This document shows, piece after piece, positions 1 through 9,735 of a stretch of DNA of 64,000 nt. A program made the position numbers and the translations under genes. The stretch is from an uncultured Eubacteriales bacterium. Its GTDB lineage: Bacteria; Bacillota; Clostridia; UBA1381; UMGS1253. The stretch covers positions 310,001 through 374,000 of the forward strand of contig CABUKE010000001.1 in NCBI GenBank assembly GCA_902492065.1. Reading direction: 5' to 3'. The number at the start of each line of letters is the position of its first letter. Position 1 is the first letter of the stretch. The notes below the pieces were generated by a model. It made no database searches. It worked only from the letters and a program-made list of their open reading frames with translations, and had not been told where the DNA came from.

Positions 1-3000
1 GTCAGTGTAGCCACGCCGCCCGCAGTGTCGGCCGTGCCGAGCAGCACCGGCGTTTCGCCTGCATTATTATAGAACTGTATTGTGTTACCGTTTGGACTGC
101 TTACACCCTCAAGCGTAGCTGTCAGCGTTACATCAGCGCCATATACGGACGTTTCTGCTGGAGAAGCTGCAAGCGTGATGGTTTGTAACCGGCTGAGAAT
201 CATCTGTTTCTGGCCGTCTGCTGTATCAATTTCTTTTACTTCAAAGTTTCCGCTGTTGTTGATAAAGTTACTTGCCGCCGCCTTGCCACTTGCGTAAGGA
301 GCGGTAAACGCCTGTCCAAACGTAAAATTACGGCTGTTGATATAGATACCGATTTTTGCCGTTTCGTCAAGGCCGTTTTCACCGATTGTCAGCGTGTTTC
401 CGTTCAGCGTATCTATCCAGAGGTCACAGTCGCCGTCCATTCCGGTATTTCCGGTAATGACAGCAGTTCCGGAAACCTCGACAAAGCTGCCGTTAGCCGC
501 GTCGACGCCTGCCTGCGGATTGTCAGAGGTGTTACCGGTGATGGAGCCACCGTTCATGATAAACTTAGCGTTGCGCATGAGTTTTACACCACCGGGGCTG
601 GTGCCGCCGTGATTTTTTGTAATTGTGCCGCCATTCATAATAAAGGTGCCGCCGCCCATGACCTGAACGGCGCTGCGGCTGCCGTCACTCTGGTGTCCGG
701 TAACGGTGCCGGTCTTTGCGGCGCTGCTGTCCTCAAGCTGTAAAGTCGCGCTGTCATTGATATACAAGAAGGTGTCGTTGGTCTGGGAGGCTGTCAGCGT
801 ATAGCCCGCCAGATCGAACACGAGCGTTTTTTCGCTCGGTACGCTAAGGGAGGTATCAAGCTGTGCGTCGCCCAGCAGTCTGGCATAAACAGGCTCCGCA
901 CTGCTGCCGATTGCAGTCCGTAAATCGGCAAATGTACCGGAATTGCCGTATGCTTCACCATCTGTTCCCCATTCAACAACATTGCTTATCTGGGCATGGA
1001 AATATTTGGTCTGTGCCGCAAGGCCCGCAGTTTCCGAACTGTAATACGCAATTGCAGCCGATACCGCATCATCTCCTGATGCTACCTTATAAAGCTTACC
1101 CGCAGCGGGAGATACAGTGAATCCCTGTCTGCCAAATGCCGCCGCTGAAACAATTTCTACGTCGGCCTGATTGCTGATGAGAACGGGCAGTGTGCAGTAA
1201 ATACCGTTGGTCGTTGCACCCTGTACGTTCACCTTTGCCTCATCCTGAATGGTCAGCCCTACATTGCTCTGTGCAAAAATACCATATGCACCATTTGTTG
1301 CAATATTAACCTGCGCCTGCTCTTTCAAGATGATATTGTCTTTTTTGCACCAGATACCGCCGCCGTTTGTATCATGAATCCGAATGACTGCATTTCCACC
1401 AATGCTGATACCGGACGCAGAATTATAAATTGCATAGTTTTCCAGTCCGGAAATATCCACTTCTGCGTTTCCGTCGATCACCATATTCGCAAGGCCGTAA
1501 GGATAAAGTCCGTACTTTCCCTTTGTAATGGTTACCTTCGCGTTATCCCCGATTACAATGCCGTTCGTATCCTTGTGCTCGCCGGTATTGTTACCGCTCA
1601 TGATGGCCGTTTGTTCTTTACCAGCAGCTGCAGTTACTTGAGCATTCTCTTTAATTGTAATTAGTCCGCAATTATTAATGGCATTATGCTGTTCGCTTGT
1701 TGCTTTAACGACTGCATTGCCCTGGACGGTAAGATTCGTACCGTTTTCCGCATGTATTGCAGCGTTGAGCCCGGTATTGGAAACATTGAGCTCGCCGCCG
1801 TCTTCGCTTGTAATCGTCAGGCTTTCGTTGTAATACCGGAGAGCATGACCATACTGGTATTCACCTCTCAGCGTGGAAGTCCCCTTCAGTCGGAGCGTAC
1901 AAGGGGCATATGTGTCTGCTTCCTGACTTTTTGTAATCAGGATCGCCTGCCACTTTTCAGTTGTATGGATATTGACGTTGTCAAGCGTTATGTCCGCCGT
2001 GCCTTTGTCTGTCAAAATCCGAATGGTACTGTCGGTAGCGGCGCCTTCCTGCCTCATGGAAACCGTTACTGGCGTCGTCGTGTTAATAGTCAGTTCTTTC
2101 TCTGCCTCGGAATAGGAGTAGTCCGTACCCCCTGCGCCACCGGTCACGATAAATGGTCCCATTGCTGACGGCCCCGCGGTTATAGTCGCGTCGTCGCCCA
2201 TGCTTTCGATAAATGCATTTGCCGCCGCGTCTGCCTCTTCGGTTGTCGCGAAGCTCCATTCATTAGAGCCATACAGTTTGGTGTCGTCAACCAATGTATT
2301 GTCTAAAACGGTAAGCGAGGTGTTTGAGTCGCTTCCGAGCGCAATGCCGTTATACAGGCATACCGCCATGTAAGCGTCAACGGTGTTCCCCTGGAACGAT
2401 ACCGCGCCGTTGATATGGCCTACAAGCTGCAGGGCAACCTCTTTTTGCAGATGCTTCTGCAAATCGGTGTTGTGGTTTTGCCCGTCGCCTTCATAGGCCG
2501 CCTCCTGATTCAGCGTAAAGGTGTTGTTATCTACGTTGATATCAGCCTGCCCGCTGCGCGTTTCAACATGTACGCCGCGGTAGCCGGTCACCGTGTTGCC
2601 GTCAAAGACAAAATCGAGCGTGCCGTCCACTTTGTACCATACAGCATACGCATTGTGCGAATAGAATCCGTCCGGATTGCCCTTAAAATCAAACACGTTG
2701 TCGATAAACGATACCGACGCCGCTGTGGGATACCCCGACTGCGAGCCGTTAAAGGTACAATTCTGCATGGTAACGCTGCCGCCGTTCGAGTCAAACAGCA
2801 AATCGTTGGCAAACGTCAGCCCGTCTACAACCAGCGACGCACCTGCCGGCAGCTTGATGTTGAGAACCGGGCAGTAAACCGGCCCGTCAATACCGTTTCC
2901 GTCAATGCCGCTCGTAATGCCTGCACCGTCTGTGGACGAAGTAATCGTCAAGGAGGTCAGCTCCGAGCCGGACAGGTCAAAGTATTTGCTGTAGCTGCTG

Positions 3001-6000
3001 GATACGGTACCATTTTCTTCGAGCATATATGCAATATTCACATCGCCCAGCAGGCTAACCGTTACGTCGCCGGACAGCTCGCCCGCCGCTGCAACTGCGC
3101 CTTCCAGACACGCATATTTTGTTTCGCCAATCTGTGCGACCCAATCCGTGCCGTTTTGTACAACTGCAAATACATCACCGGCGGAATTGTTATTATATGC
3201 ATACTGGTCGGTGCAATTGCCGCTGATATTTTCGATTGCTGTCTGCGAAACATTGTTCTTTACTGTAATCTCCTGTGCATCGTAGAAGAGATTCGACTTC
3301 TCACTTTGCAAATTGCCGACAACGCCTGCGGCAAACGTGCCACCCGTAACCGAAGAAGCCGTGTTCGTGTTCCCGGTTACGATACCTGCGTTGTAAATGG
3401 TTCCTGCAATACCGCCGAAACCAAGCGTGCTGCCGCCGGCAGAAGTACAGAGGATGTTGCCCGCGTTGGTGTTGTTCTTCACTGTGATGATTGCCGACTT
3501 TGCATAGCTTGCGCTGTTTTGATAGCGTACCCAACCGACAATACCGCCCGCGTTCGAACCGCCGTTGATTGCAGCCGTGTTTTCGTTATCCGAAATCGTG
3601 CCGTAATTCGTCTGTTCGCCGACGATGCCGCCCGCTGAGTTTCCAGCCGTGATGACGCCGCTGTTGGTGCAGCCGGAAATGTCTGCGGCGGAGAAGCCCG
3701 CGATGCCTGCGGCATGATAACTGCCCGAGGTAATTGGGCCGTCGTTTACACAATTCGTAATCCGCATATCCTTGCCGTCCGCCGTGTAGTACGCCTTGCT
3801 GACAATACCGCCCGCTACACCGGTGGAAGTGTGAACCGTGGCATGGTTGATGCAGTTTTTAATCTCGCCTTCCAAAACGATACGTCCGGCAACGCCGCCG
3901 CCGTCCGCCATTGCAACCGTGCCGGATACCGTGCAGCCGTCAAGAGTTGCATCTTGCAGCATACCGGCTACTGCGCCGGTCAGTTCATTGGCCGGAAGAT
4001 TGATTGCAACATTGCTGAGCGTAAGATTTTTCACAACGCCGCCGTTTGCAACAATACCGAACAGGCCCGCCGCACTGTCGGCATTTGCGTTTGCAGGATT
4101 GCTTTCCGTGATGGTCAGATTTGCAATCGTCTGCCCGTTGCCGTCAAATACGCCGTTAAACGATGCGCCGGTGTATCCGCTGCCGTCGCGCGCACCATTG
4201 CCGATTGCTGTCCAGTCCTCAGCGGACAGGTCATACGAACCTTCTGCAAGCTGGATATACATGCCCGCATAGGTTACACCCTTATTGACGCTGTCGCGGA
4301 AGCCCTTCAGCCCATCGACGTTTGCAATGATGTATGGGTCAGCTTCTGTGCCTGTACCACCGGCAAAAAAGCTGTCGTCCAGTTCTACTTCATATTTTCC
4401 GTCCTCATTTGGTACCAAATCCATTCCAGGCGCAAGGTAACTGTTGTCTGAAATTGCAGTATCGGTAAAGGTACCGCCGGAGATAAAGCCCGTCTTGTCC
4501 TCGCTGTATACAGTGCCTTCAAAGCTGCCGCCCTGTACGGCAACCTGCACATCGTCAATCGATTCCTGCGGGTTCTTCTGCGGATTTGACTCGTACAGAG
4601 CCGCGCCGCCCTTCAAAGTGCTGTTTCCACTGATTGTAACTTCAATCGGCAGCTTTGTTGTATGCTGTGCAATCGAAATTGCAGCGTTCACGGTTGTTGA
4701 GCCGCTCCCGTTCGGGTCGGAAACGACCTCGCCGCTGCCGCCTATGAGTGTGCTGTCAATAATATCGAGTTTTCCAGCGCGGATTTCAATCGCTGTTCCG
4801 CGGTCGACAGAACAATCAATCGTCGAGTTCCGCACTGTAGTTTCTGCATATCCAGCCAGATACATCCCCGTCGGAGTTGTTACCGGGCCGGTGCTCTCGG
4901 TGCGCAAGGTTGCACCGTCGAGCAGTATTTTCGGAACATTCCCCGTGCTGACGGTGTTTTGCCCGTTGATATAGAGCGAGTGGCCCGACCAGTCGGAACT
5001 ATCCTTCATGGATACAAGCGTGCCATATACATCGGCACGGATACCATAGCTTAAAGGCTGGTTTTGTTCGTTAGTTGCATAACTGATAAACAGCCCTGTC
5101 CAGCCTTTCAGCGTAATGTCTTCTCCTACTGTCACAACGCTGTAATCTGCAACGTCCTCCGCCGAGCCGAACATTACAACTGGGCCATAAAGCGGCGATT
5201 CCTCATAAGCCGTGCCTGTCCCGGTCAGGTGCAGCGTCCCGTGCTGAATCTGGAATCGGCACGACTCTAAAAAGCCAACGCTGTGTCCGTTAAAGTCCAC
5301 GGTAATCTCCCTGCCGTCTGTGAGAGGGATATTAGCGCAGTTTGTAATATCGTCAAGCAGCTTAATTGTTTGCTTGTCCTTTGCCGCCGTAAATGCTTTT
5401 GGCAAGGACGCAAACGGCGTGCCATTTACTTCTGCAACGGGAGAGGAACCGTTGAAAATCGTCGTTCCCTCCTCGTCCGATACCGTAGCTCCGGTATTGG
5501 TTCCGGTTGTGCAGAGATTGTCCACCGTAGCAGGCGGCGCAATGTCGCCGCGAAGAGTGCCCGTGACATATCCCATTTTTGCATATTCTGCGATGTCGCT
5601 GCTGCATGCCAGCGTAATGCTGTCGACATAACAATCTTCCAGCACGCCGCCTTCGCCGCCGTTATTGTTGGTATATGTGCCGACAATGCCGCCGAGGCCC
5701 ATGCTGCTGGCGTTCTGCGCTGCATAGTCGGCTGTGGCTGTGCTTGTCACTTGGGCACTGGATACGGAACAGTCTGTGATTTCGTTGTTGTTAAAGGCGG
5801 AACCAATCAGGCCGCCCACTTTACGGGTACCGCTTACGGAAAGATTTTTTACCGAGCAGCCAACCGTGGAAATTCCAGCGCCTTCCCCGCGAAAACCAAT
5901 TAATCCGCCTATATTATCGCCCTCGAGGTCGGCTTCTTTATAAATGCCTGTCACCGTACTGCCGCTGTTTCCAATCACGGAGCAGTCTATCAAATCGGCA

Positions 6001-6539
6001 TAGCCGCTGCCTGCAAGTCCACCAATCATATAGTGGCCCTCAATGGAGATATCTCCCTTTACGGTACAGTTTGTCACTGTGCCGGTAAAGGCACTGCCTA
6101 CCAGCGCGCCTGCGTAACTTTCTGCTTTCACAGAAGCGTTCTCAAGCGTGAGATTTTGGATTGTTCCCGTTTTCGCTATGTAGCCAAACAAACCTGCTCC
6201 GGAAAGGGTTTCATCCTCGATAAACAGGTTTTTGACGGTTTTGCTCTGACCGTCAAACGTACCGGCAAACGCCGCAGAAGAAGCCAGGTCGCCAATCGGC
6301 GTCCATGCTTCGTTTTGCAGGTTGACGTCTGCGCCCAAAAGTATTGTTTTCCCAGCAAAGTCGTTCCCACCTGCTACAAGCTGGGCCAGCCCCATCAGCT
6401 CGGCTGCACTGTCCAACGTAAAGGATGAATCCTGTCCGTTGTACCAGCCTGTGTCCGGTTCGGCCGCGGATACCGCCGCCGGCAGCAGGGCGCAGACCAT
6501 GCTAAGGGCTAAAAATAGTGCTAACAAGCGCCTTTTCAT
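1..6539 (-). CDS. Giant secreted beta-helix / GLUG-repeat surface protein, C-terminus beyond the window
   Basis: Translating the minus strand from the ATG at 6539 gives an open frame to the left edge (about 2179 codons, no stop codon seen); spot checks near 6040, 4410, 3030, 1410 and 30 all fall in the same frame. The start has a good Shine-Dalgarno (AAAGGAG). Residues 1-26 form a signal peptide (MKRRLLALFLALSMVCALLP, then AAVSAA before EPD). From about residue 100 onward there are GLUG-like units (GGLAGSGY, GGLIGSAF, GGIVGWVR), followed by long tracts of short parallel beta-helix coils rich in ISGNSTL- or IGGNAVI-type turns. An Ig-like segment begins near residue 2115 (ends QFYNNAGETPVLLGTADT). 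Such proteins are usually surface adhesins or glycan-binding or -degrading proteins. No catalytic motif was identified, and any wall anchor or SLH domain would lie beyond the edge. The several plus-strand reading frames here are antisense shadows. Confidence 0.9.
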   Translation of the reverse strand, partial: MKRRLLALFLALSMVCALLPAAVSAAEPDTGWYNGQDSSFTLDSAAELMGLAQLVAGGNDFAGKTILLGADVNLQNEAWTPIGDLASSAAFAGTFDGQSKTVKNLFIEDETLSGAGLFGYIAKTGTIQNLTLENASVKAESYAGALVGSAFTGTVTNCTVKGDISIEGHYMIGGLAGSGYADLIDCSVIGNSGSTVTGIYKEADLEGDNIGGLIGFRGEGAGISTVGCSVKNLSVSGTRKVGGLIGSAFNNNEITDCSVSSAQVTSTATADYAAQNASSMGLGGIVGTYTNNNGGEGGVLEDCYVDSITLACSSDIAEYAKMGYVTGTLRGDIAPPATVDNLCTTGTNTGATVSDEEGTTIFNGSSPVAEVNGTPFASLPKAFTAAKDKQTIKLLDDITNCANIPLTDGREITVDFNGHSVGFLESCRFQIQHGTLHLTGTGTAYEESPLYGPVVMFGSAEDVADYSVVTVGEDITLKGWTGLFISYATNEQNQPLSYGIRADVYGTLVSMKDSSDWSGHSLYINGQNTVSTGNVPKILLDGATLRTESTGPVTTPTGMYLAGYAETTVRNSTIDCSVDRGTAIEIRAGKLDIIDSTLIGGSGEVVSDPNGSGSTTVNAAISIAQHTTKLPIEVTISGNSTLKGGAALYESNPQKNPQESIDDVQVAVQGGSFEGTVYSEDKTGFISGGTFTDTAISDNSYLAPGMDLVPNEDGKYEVELDDSFFAGGTGTEADPYIIANVDGLKGFRDSVNKGVTYAGMYIQLAEGSYDLSAEDWTAIGNGARDGSGYTGASFNGVFDGNGQTIANLTITESNPANANADSAAGLFGIVANGGVVKNLTLSNVAINLPANELTGAVAGMLQDATLDGCTVSGTVAMADGGGVAGRIVLEGEIKNCINHATVHTSTGVAGGIVSKAYYTADGKDMRITNCVNDGPITSGSYHAAGIAGFSAADISGCTNSGVITAGNSAGGIVGEQTNYGTISDNENTAAINGGSNAGGIVGWVRYQNSASYAKSAIITVKNNTNAGNILCTSAGGSTLGFGGIAGTIYNAGIVTGNTNTASSVTGGTFAAGVVGNLQSEKSNLFYDAQEITVKNNVSQTAIENISGNCTDQYAYNNNSAGDVFAVVQNGTDWVAQIGETKYACLEGAVAAAGELSGDVTVSLLGDVNIAYMLEENGTVSSSYSKYFDLSGSELTSLTITSSTDGAGITSGIDGNGIDGPVYCPVLNIKLPAGASLVVDGLTFANDLLFDSNGGSVTMQNCTFNGSQSGYPTAASVSFIDNVFDFKGNPDGFYSHNAYAVWYKVDGTLDFVFDGNTVTGYRGVHVETRSGQADINVDNNTFTLNQEAAYEGDGQNHNTDLQKHLQKEVALQLVGHINGAVSFQGNTVDAYMAVCLYNGIALGSDSNTSLTVLDNTLVDDTKLYGSNEWSFATTEEADAAANAFIESMGDDATITAGPSAMGPFIVTGGAGGTDYSYSEAEKELTINTTTPVTVSMRQEGAATDSTIRILTDKGTADITLDNVNIHTTEKWQAILITKSQEADTYAPCTLRLKGTSTLRGEYQYGHALRYYNESLTITSEDGGELNVSNTGLNAAIHAENGTNLTVQGNAVVKATSEQHNAINNCGLITIKENAQVTAAAGKEQTAIMSGNNTGEHKDTNGIVIGDNAKVTITKGKYGLYPYGLANMVIDGNAEVDISGLENYAIYNSASGISIGGNAVIRIHDTNGGGIWCKKDNIILKEQAQVNIATNGAYGIFAQSNVGLTIQDEAKVNVQGATTNGIYCTLPVLISNQADVEIVSAAAFGRQGFTVSPAAGKLYKVASGDDAVSAAIAYYSSETAGLAAQTKYFHAQISNVVEWGTDGEAYGNSGTFADLRTAIGSSAEPVYARLLGDAQLDTSLSVPSEKTLVFDLAGYTLTASQTNDTFLYINDSATLQLEDSSAAKTGTVTGHQSDGSRSAVQVMGGGTFIMNGGTITKNHGGTSPGGVKLMRNAKFIMNGGSITGNTSDNPQAGVDAANGSFVEVSGTAVITGNTGMDGDCDLWIDTLNGNTLTIGENGLDETAKIGIYINSRNFTFGQAFTAPYASGKAAASNFINNSGNFEVKEIDTADGQKQMILSRLQTITLAASPAETSVYGADVTLTATLEGVSSPNGNTIQFYNNAGETPVLLGTADTAGGVATL

Positions 6540-6763
6540 GTACTACAACTCCTTTAAAATAAGATTGTAATTTGGAAGGATTGAGAATTTAGTTTTATCC
6601 TAAATATATCCTATCACAAAAACTTATAAAGGGCAATAAACTGACAATTTACAAAATAAGTTAGATTTACCAATTATCAAAAATTAATAATATTATACCA
6701 AAACAGGTAAAGAAAGCAAACGCATTATAAAAAATACGAAAAGAAAAATAGTTTCAAAAAAAC
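6540..6763. other. AT-rich divergent intergenic region
   Basis: This stretch between the giant surface protein and cysK is clearly more A/T-rich than the genes on either side. Read on the minus strand it has the ribosome binding site of the surface-protein gene and a plausible weak promoter (TTGCCC, 17 bases, TAGGAT). I see no small gene, RNA gene or terminator in it. Confidence 0.5.
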
Positions 6764-6793
6764 TTGATAGCAACGAACAATGTGCGCTATACT
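6764..6793 (+). promoter_or_regulatory. Probable sigma-A promoter of cysK
   Basis: TTGATA at 6764-6769 and TATACT at 6788-6793 are separated by 18 bases, and cysK starts 42 bases further on. No CymR-type or T-box element was recognised between the promoter and the gene. Confidence 0.6.
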
Positions 6794-6835
6794 ATTTACA
6801 GCATAAAAAGTGAACCGATATAAGGAGGAAGGAAA

Positions 6836-7768
6836 ATGGCAAACATATATCAAAGCGTAACGGAACTGGTCGGGAAAACGCCCCTGTTGGAGATGAAGCA
6901 GTTTGGTGCAGCGGGCGGAGCCGGCGCACGGATTCTTGCAAAGCTGGAATACTTTAATCCGGCGGGAAGCGTGAAAGACCGCATTGCATTGGCAATGATA
7001 CGGGATGCGGAACAGCGCGGCACGCTAAAGCCCGGCGCAGTCATCATTGAGCCGACAAGCGGCAATACAGGCATTGGGCTTGCCAGCATTGCGTCCGCGC
7101 GCGGCTACCGCGTTATCCTGACCATGCCGGAGACGATGAGTGTCGAACGGCGCAACCTGCTCAGAGCATACGGGGCAGAGCTTGTTCTCACGGAGGGCAA
7201 GCTTGGCATGTCGGGTGCAATTGCAAAGGCAAACGAACTGGCGGAGGAGATAGAAGGTGCGTTTATTCCGGGGCAGTTTGATAACCCGGCAAACCCGAAA
7301 GCGCATATGGAGACAACTGGGCCAGAAATCTGGGCCGACACGGACGGCAAAGTGGATATTTTTGTTGCCGGTATCGGCACGGGCGGCACGCTGACCGGTG
7401 TGGGGACGTATTTAAAAGAAAAAAATCCGGCGGTCAAGATCATTGGCGTGGAACCGGCAAAGTCGCCCGTTCTCACAGAGGGAACGGCGGGGCCACACGG
7501 CCTGCAGGGCATCGGCGCGGGCTTTGTGCCGAAGGTGCTCGACACGAACGTGTACGACACAGTCATCCCTGTGCAGGAGGAGGATGCGTACCGTGCGGCG
7601 CGCCTGATTGCGAAAAAGGAAGGTGTTTTGGTCGGTATTTCATCCGGCGCGGCGGCCCATGCGGCGCTCGAAACTGCAAAACAGCCGGAAAACGCGGGAA
7701 AGACGATCGTCGTCCTGCTTCCCGACACGGGCGACAGATATCTATCCACGCCTTTGTTTGATGAATAA
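6836..7768 (+). CDS. cysK: Cysteine synthase (O-acetylserine sulfhydrylase)
   Basis: This cytosolic PLP enzyme makes L-cysteine from O-acetylserine and sulfide. The 310-residue length is normal for the family. The PLP lysine lies in NPAGSVKDRIA near residue 45, the substrate loop TSGNTGIGLA follows near residue 72, and the phosphate-binding loop GTGGTLTGVG lies near residue 180. The ATG is preceded by a strong AAGGAGGAAGG site. A promoter lies just upstream, and the nucleotidyltransferase gene follows after 26 bases without a terminator, so the two may be cotranscribed. Its place ahead of mnmA and metNIQ gives this stretch a sulfur-metabolism theme. A CysM-type enzyme is the only realistic alternative. 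Confidence 0.96.
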   Translation: MANIYQSVTELVGKTPLLEMKQFGAAGGAGARILAKLEYFNPAGSVKDRIALAMIRDAEQRGTLKPGAVIIEPTSGNTGIGLASIASARGYRVILTMPETMSVERRNLLRAYGAELVLTEGKLGMSGAIAKANELAEEIEGAFIPGQFDNPANPKAHMETTGPEIWADTDGKVDIFVAGIGTGGTLTGVGTYLKEKNPAVKIIGVEPAKSPVLTEGTAGPHGLQGIGAGFVPKVLDTNVYDTVIPVQEEDAYRAARLIAKKEGVLVGISSGAAAHAALETAKQPENAGKTIVVLLPDTGDRYLSTPLFDE

Positions 7769-7794
7769 AATTACATTTTGTGAGGTATGGGGTC

Positions 7795-8460
7795 ATGGTA
7801 AAGATTGAAATGTGGATAAAAACCTTACAGGAGCGGCTGCTGGCCGCATTTGGCGACAGACTGGCCTATATTGGCTTACAGGGGAGCTACCGCCGCGGCG
7901 AGGCGGACGAGGCGAGCGACATTGACGTGATGGTGGTGCTCGACACGGTGACAGCGGAGGACTTACGGAAGTACCGGGCTATTATCGCACAGATGGAGGA
8001 AGCGGAAAAGGCGTGCGGCTTCATCGGCGGGCGAGAGGAGCTGCTGCATTGGCCGAAGCACGAACTGTTTTTACTTGTGCAGGAGACGCAGGATTGCTAT
8101 GGTCATCTGCGGGACATGGTGCCGGCGTACGGGCGCGCAGATATAGAAGCGTTTGTCCGGATTAACACGGCGAACCTCTATCATGCGCTCTGCCACGGAT
8201 ATTTGTATTCCGAGGATACAATGGCGCACCTTGCGGGGTGCTACAAGGCCGTATTTTATATTTTGCAAAACCTACACTATTTGCAAACGGGCGCATTTGC
8301 CGCAACGAAGCGCGGCCTGCTTGCGGTTTTGCGCGATGAGGATAAGGCCGTTCTGGAAACAGCTCTGCGCCTGCGCGCCGGGGAATGTGTAGATATGGAG
8401 GAGGCATTTTCGCGCCTGCTTGGCTGGTGCCAGAAAACGCTTGCCGGCCTGCCGCAGTGA
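7795..8460 (+). CDS. Nucleotidyltransferase-fold protein
   Basis: The N-terminal part has the minimal nucleotidyltransferase signature GSYRRGEADEASDIDVMV (residues about 30-47): a GS motif followed by a paired-aspartate motif for metal and NTP binding. The C-terminal half is helical, as in aminoglycoside adenylyltransferase-like or HEPN-type companions. I chose the ATG at 7795 because a GAGG site lies 8-9 bases upstream; a GTG at 7780 in the same frame lacks a ribosome binding site. The gene follows cysK closely and ends at a hairpin terminator. The substrate is unknown and could be a small molecule, tRNA or protein. Calling it a resistance gene is not justified. Confidence 0.75.
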   Translation: MVKIEMWIKTLQERLLAAFGDRLAYIGLQGSYRRGEADEASDIDVMVVLDTVTAEDLRKYRAIIAQMEEAEKACGFIGGREELLHWPKHELFLLVQETQDCYGHLRDMVPAYGRADIEAFVRINTANLYHALCHGYLYSEDTMAHLAGCYKAVFYILQNLHYLQTGAFAATKRGLLAVLRDEDKAVLETALRLRAGECVDMEEAFSRLLGWCQKTLAGLPQ

Positions 8461-8479
8461 TAGAATTTTCTTTTTGTTT

Positions 8480-8508
8480 AACCCGTCAATCCAAATTGGC
8501 GGGTTTTT
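8480..8508 (+). terminator. Intrinsic terminator after the nucleotidyltransferase gene
   Basis: An 11-base-pair stem (AACCCGTCAAT with ATTGGCGGGTT, one G-T pair) closes a CCAA loop and runs into a T tract. Confidence 0.85.
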
Positions 8509-8584
8509 CTTTACAAACGAATCGAAAAACAGTATAATGAATACCATATCAAATACATGGATTTGTAAGAATTGGGGAAAAACT

Positions 8585-9658
8585 ATGGGTAAAAAGGTTA
8601 TGGTTGCCATGAGCGGCGGGGTGGACAGCTCCGTTGCAGCGGCGCTTTTGAAAGAGGAAGGCTTCGACGTATGCGGCGCGACGCTCAAGCTCTTTGCGGG
8701 AGAAGATGACGCGGAAAGCGCGACGCGCACGTGCTGCTCGCTTTCCGATGTGGAGGATGCGCGCCGCGTGGCGCACCGGATGGGGTTTGAACACTTTGTA
8801 TTCAACTTCAAAGACGACTTTCGGCATTGTGTGATGGATAAATTTGTGGAGGCGTACCTGCATGGCGAAACGCCGAACCCGTGCATCGACTGTAACCGCT
8901 ATATCAAGTTTTCCAAGCTGCTCGCGCGGGCGCGCCTGCTCGAGAATGAATACATTGCGACCGGGCACTACGCCCGGATCGAATACGACGCGGAGCGCGG
9001 TCGTTGGCTGCTGAAAAAAGCGGCGGACAAGAGTAAGGACCAGACGTATGTGCTCTATGCTATGACACAGGACGAGCTGGCGCATACGCTGCTGCCGCTC
9101 GGCGGCCTGACAAAAGCCGAGGTGCGGGCGATGGCGGAGGCGCGCGGCCTCGTCAATGCGCGCAAGCCGGACAGCCAGGATATCTGCTTTGTCCCGGACG
9201 GCGACTATGCCGCGTTTATCGAGCGTACGACGGGTGAGCGTGCGCAGGCAGGCGACTTTATTGATACGCAGGGCCATGTATTGGGCCGACACGCGGGCGT
9301 TATCCGCTACACGATTGGCCAGCGCAAGGGGCTGGGCGTGACGTTTGGGGAACCGCGCTACGTTGTGGCAAAGGATGCGGCGGCAAATACGGTTACGCTT
9401 GGGCAGCATGAGGAACTGTTTTCCGATATGCTTGTCGCAAAGGATGTAAACTGGATTATGATTGAGGCGCTGACCGAGCCGATGCAGGTGCGTGCAAAGG
9501 CGCGCTACAAGCAGCCCGAGGTAGAGGCGACCATTTCGCCGCTTGACGGCGAGCGGGTGTTGTGCCGCTTTGCCGAGCCGCAGCGCGCGGTGGCGCGCGG
9601 GCAGGCTGTCGTGTTCTACCAAGGCGACTGTGTGGTTGGCGGTGGTACAATTGAATAG
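8585..9658 (+). CDS. mnmA: tRNA-specific 2-thiouridylase MnmA
   Basis: MnmA adds sulfur to U34 of the tRNAs for Lys, Glu and Gln, using ATP to activate the base and a persulfide sulfur donor. The protein has 357 residues from the ATG at 8585, which follows a GGGGAAAA site; an upstream in-frame extension to 8420 is untranslated-looking and overlaps the previous gene. The PP-loop AMSGGVDSSVAAALL is at residues about 8-22. The two catalytic cysteines are visible in ETPNPCIDCNRYIKF (near residue 100) and DSQDICFVPDGDY (near residue 200). A beta-barrel C-terminal domain follows. It lies upstream of metNIQ with a 77-base gap. Confidence 0.96.
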   Translation: MGKKVMVAMSGGVDSSVAAALLKEEGFDVCGATLKLFAGEDDAESATRTCCSLSDVEDARRVAHRMGFEHFVFNFKDDFRHCVMDKFVEAYLHGETPNPCIDCNRYIKFSKLLARARLLENEYIATGHYARIEYDAERGRWLLKKAADKSKDQTYVLYAMTQDELAHTLLPLGGLTKAEVRAMAEARGLVNARKPDSQDICFVPDGDYAAFIERTTGERAQAGDFIDTQGHVLGRHAGVIRYTIGQRKGLGVTFGEPRYVVAKDAAANTVTLGQHEELFSDMLVAKDVNWIMIEALTEPMQVRAKARYKQPEVEATISPLDGERVLCRFAEPQRAVARGQAVVFYQGDCVVGGGTIE

Positions 9659-9695
9659 GCAGGCTATATCGTGTAAAACCATATAAAAATATACG

Positions 9696-9713
9696 CCGGG
9701 CTATGCGGCCCGG
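9696..9713 (+). other. Small GC hairpin in the metN leader
   Basis: CCGGGC and GCCCGG pair around a TATGCG loop, just before the metN ribosome binding site. No T run follows, so it is not a normal terminator. It may affect metN translation or be a processing site. It is too small to be an S-box, and no other methionine-linked riboswitch was recognised. Confidence 0.35.
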
Positions 9714-9735
9714 AAACAAATAAGGGGGGATGGCG

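Noticed and set aside
2415..3638. 407-codon plus-strand reading frame (and several smaller ones between 82 and 6570)
   Set aside because: They are antisense to the continuous signal-peptide-bearing surface protein frame, have no ribosome binding sites and show no domain-like pattern.
7795..8460. Aminoglycoside-resistance adenylyltransferase
   Set aside because: Only the general nucleotidyltransferase core is recognisable and the neighbours are metabolic genes.
9659..9735. SAM riboswitch (S-box or similar) for metNIQ
   Set aside because: The gap is only 77 bases and holds just one 6-base-pair hairpin; S-box core sequences are absent.
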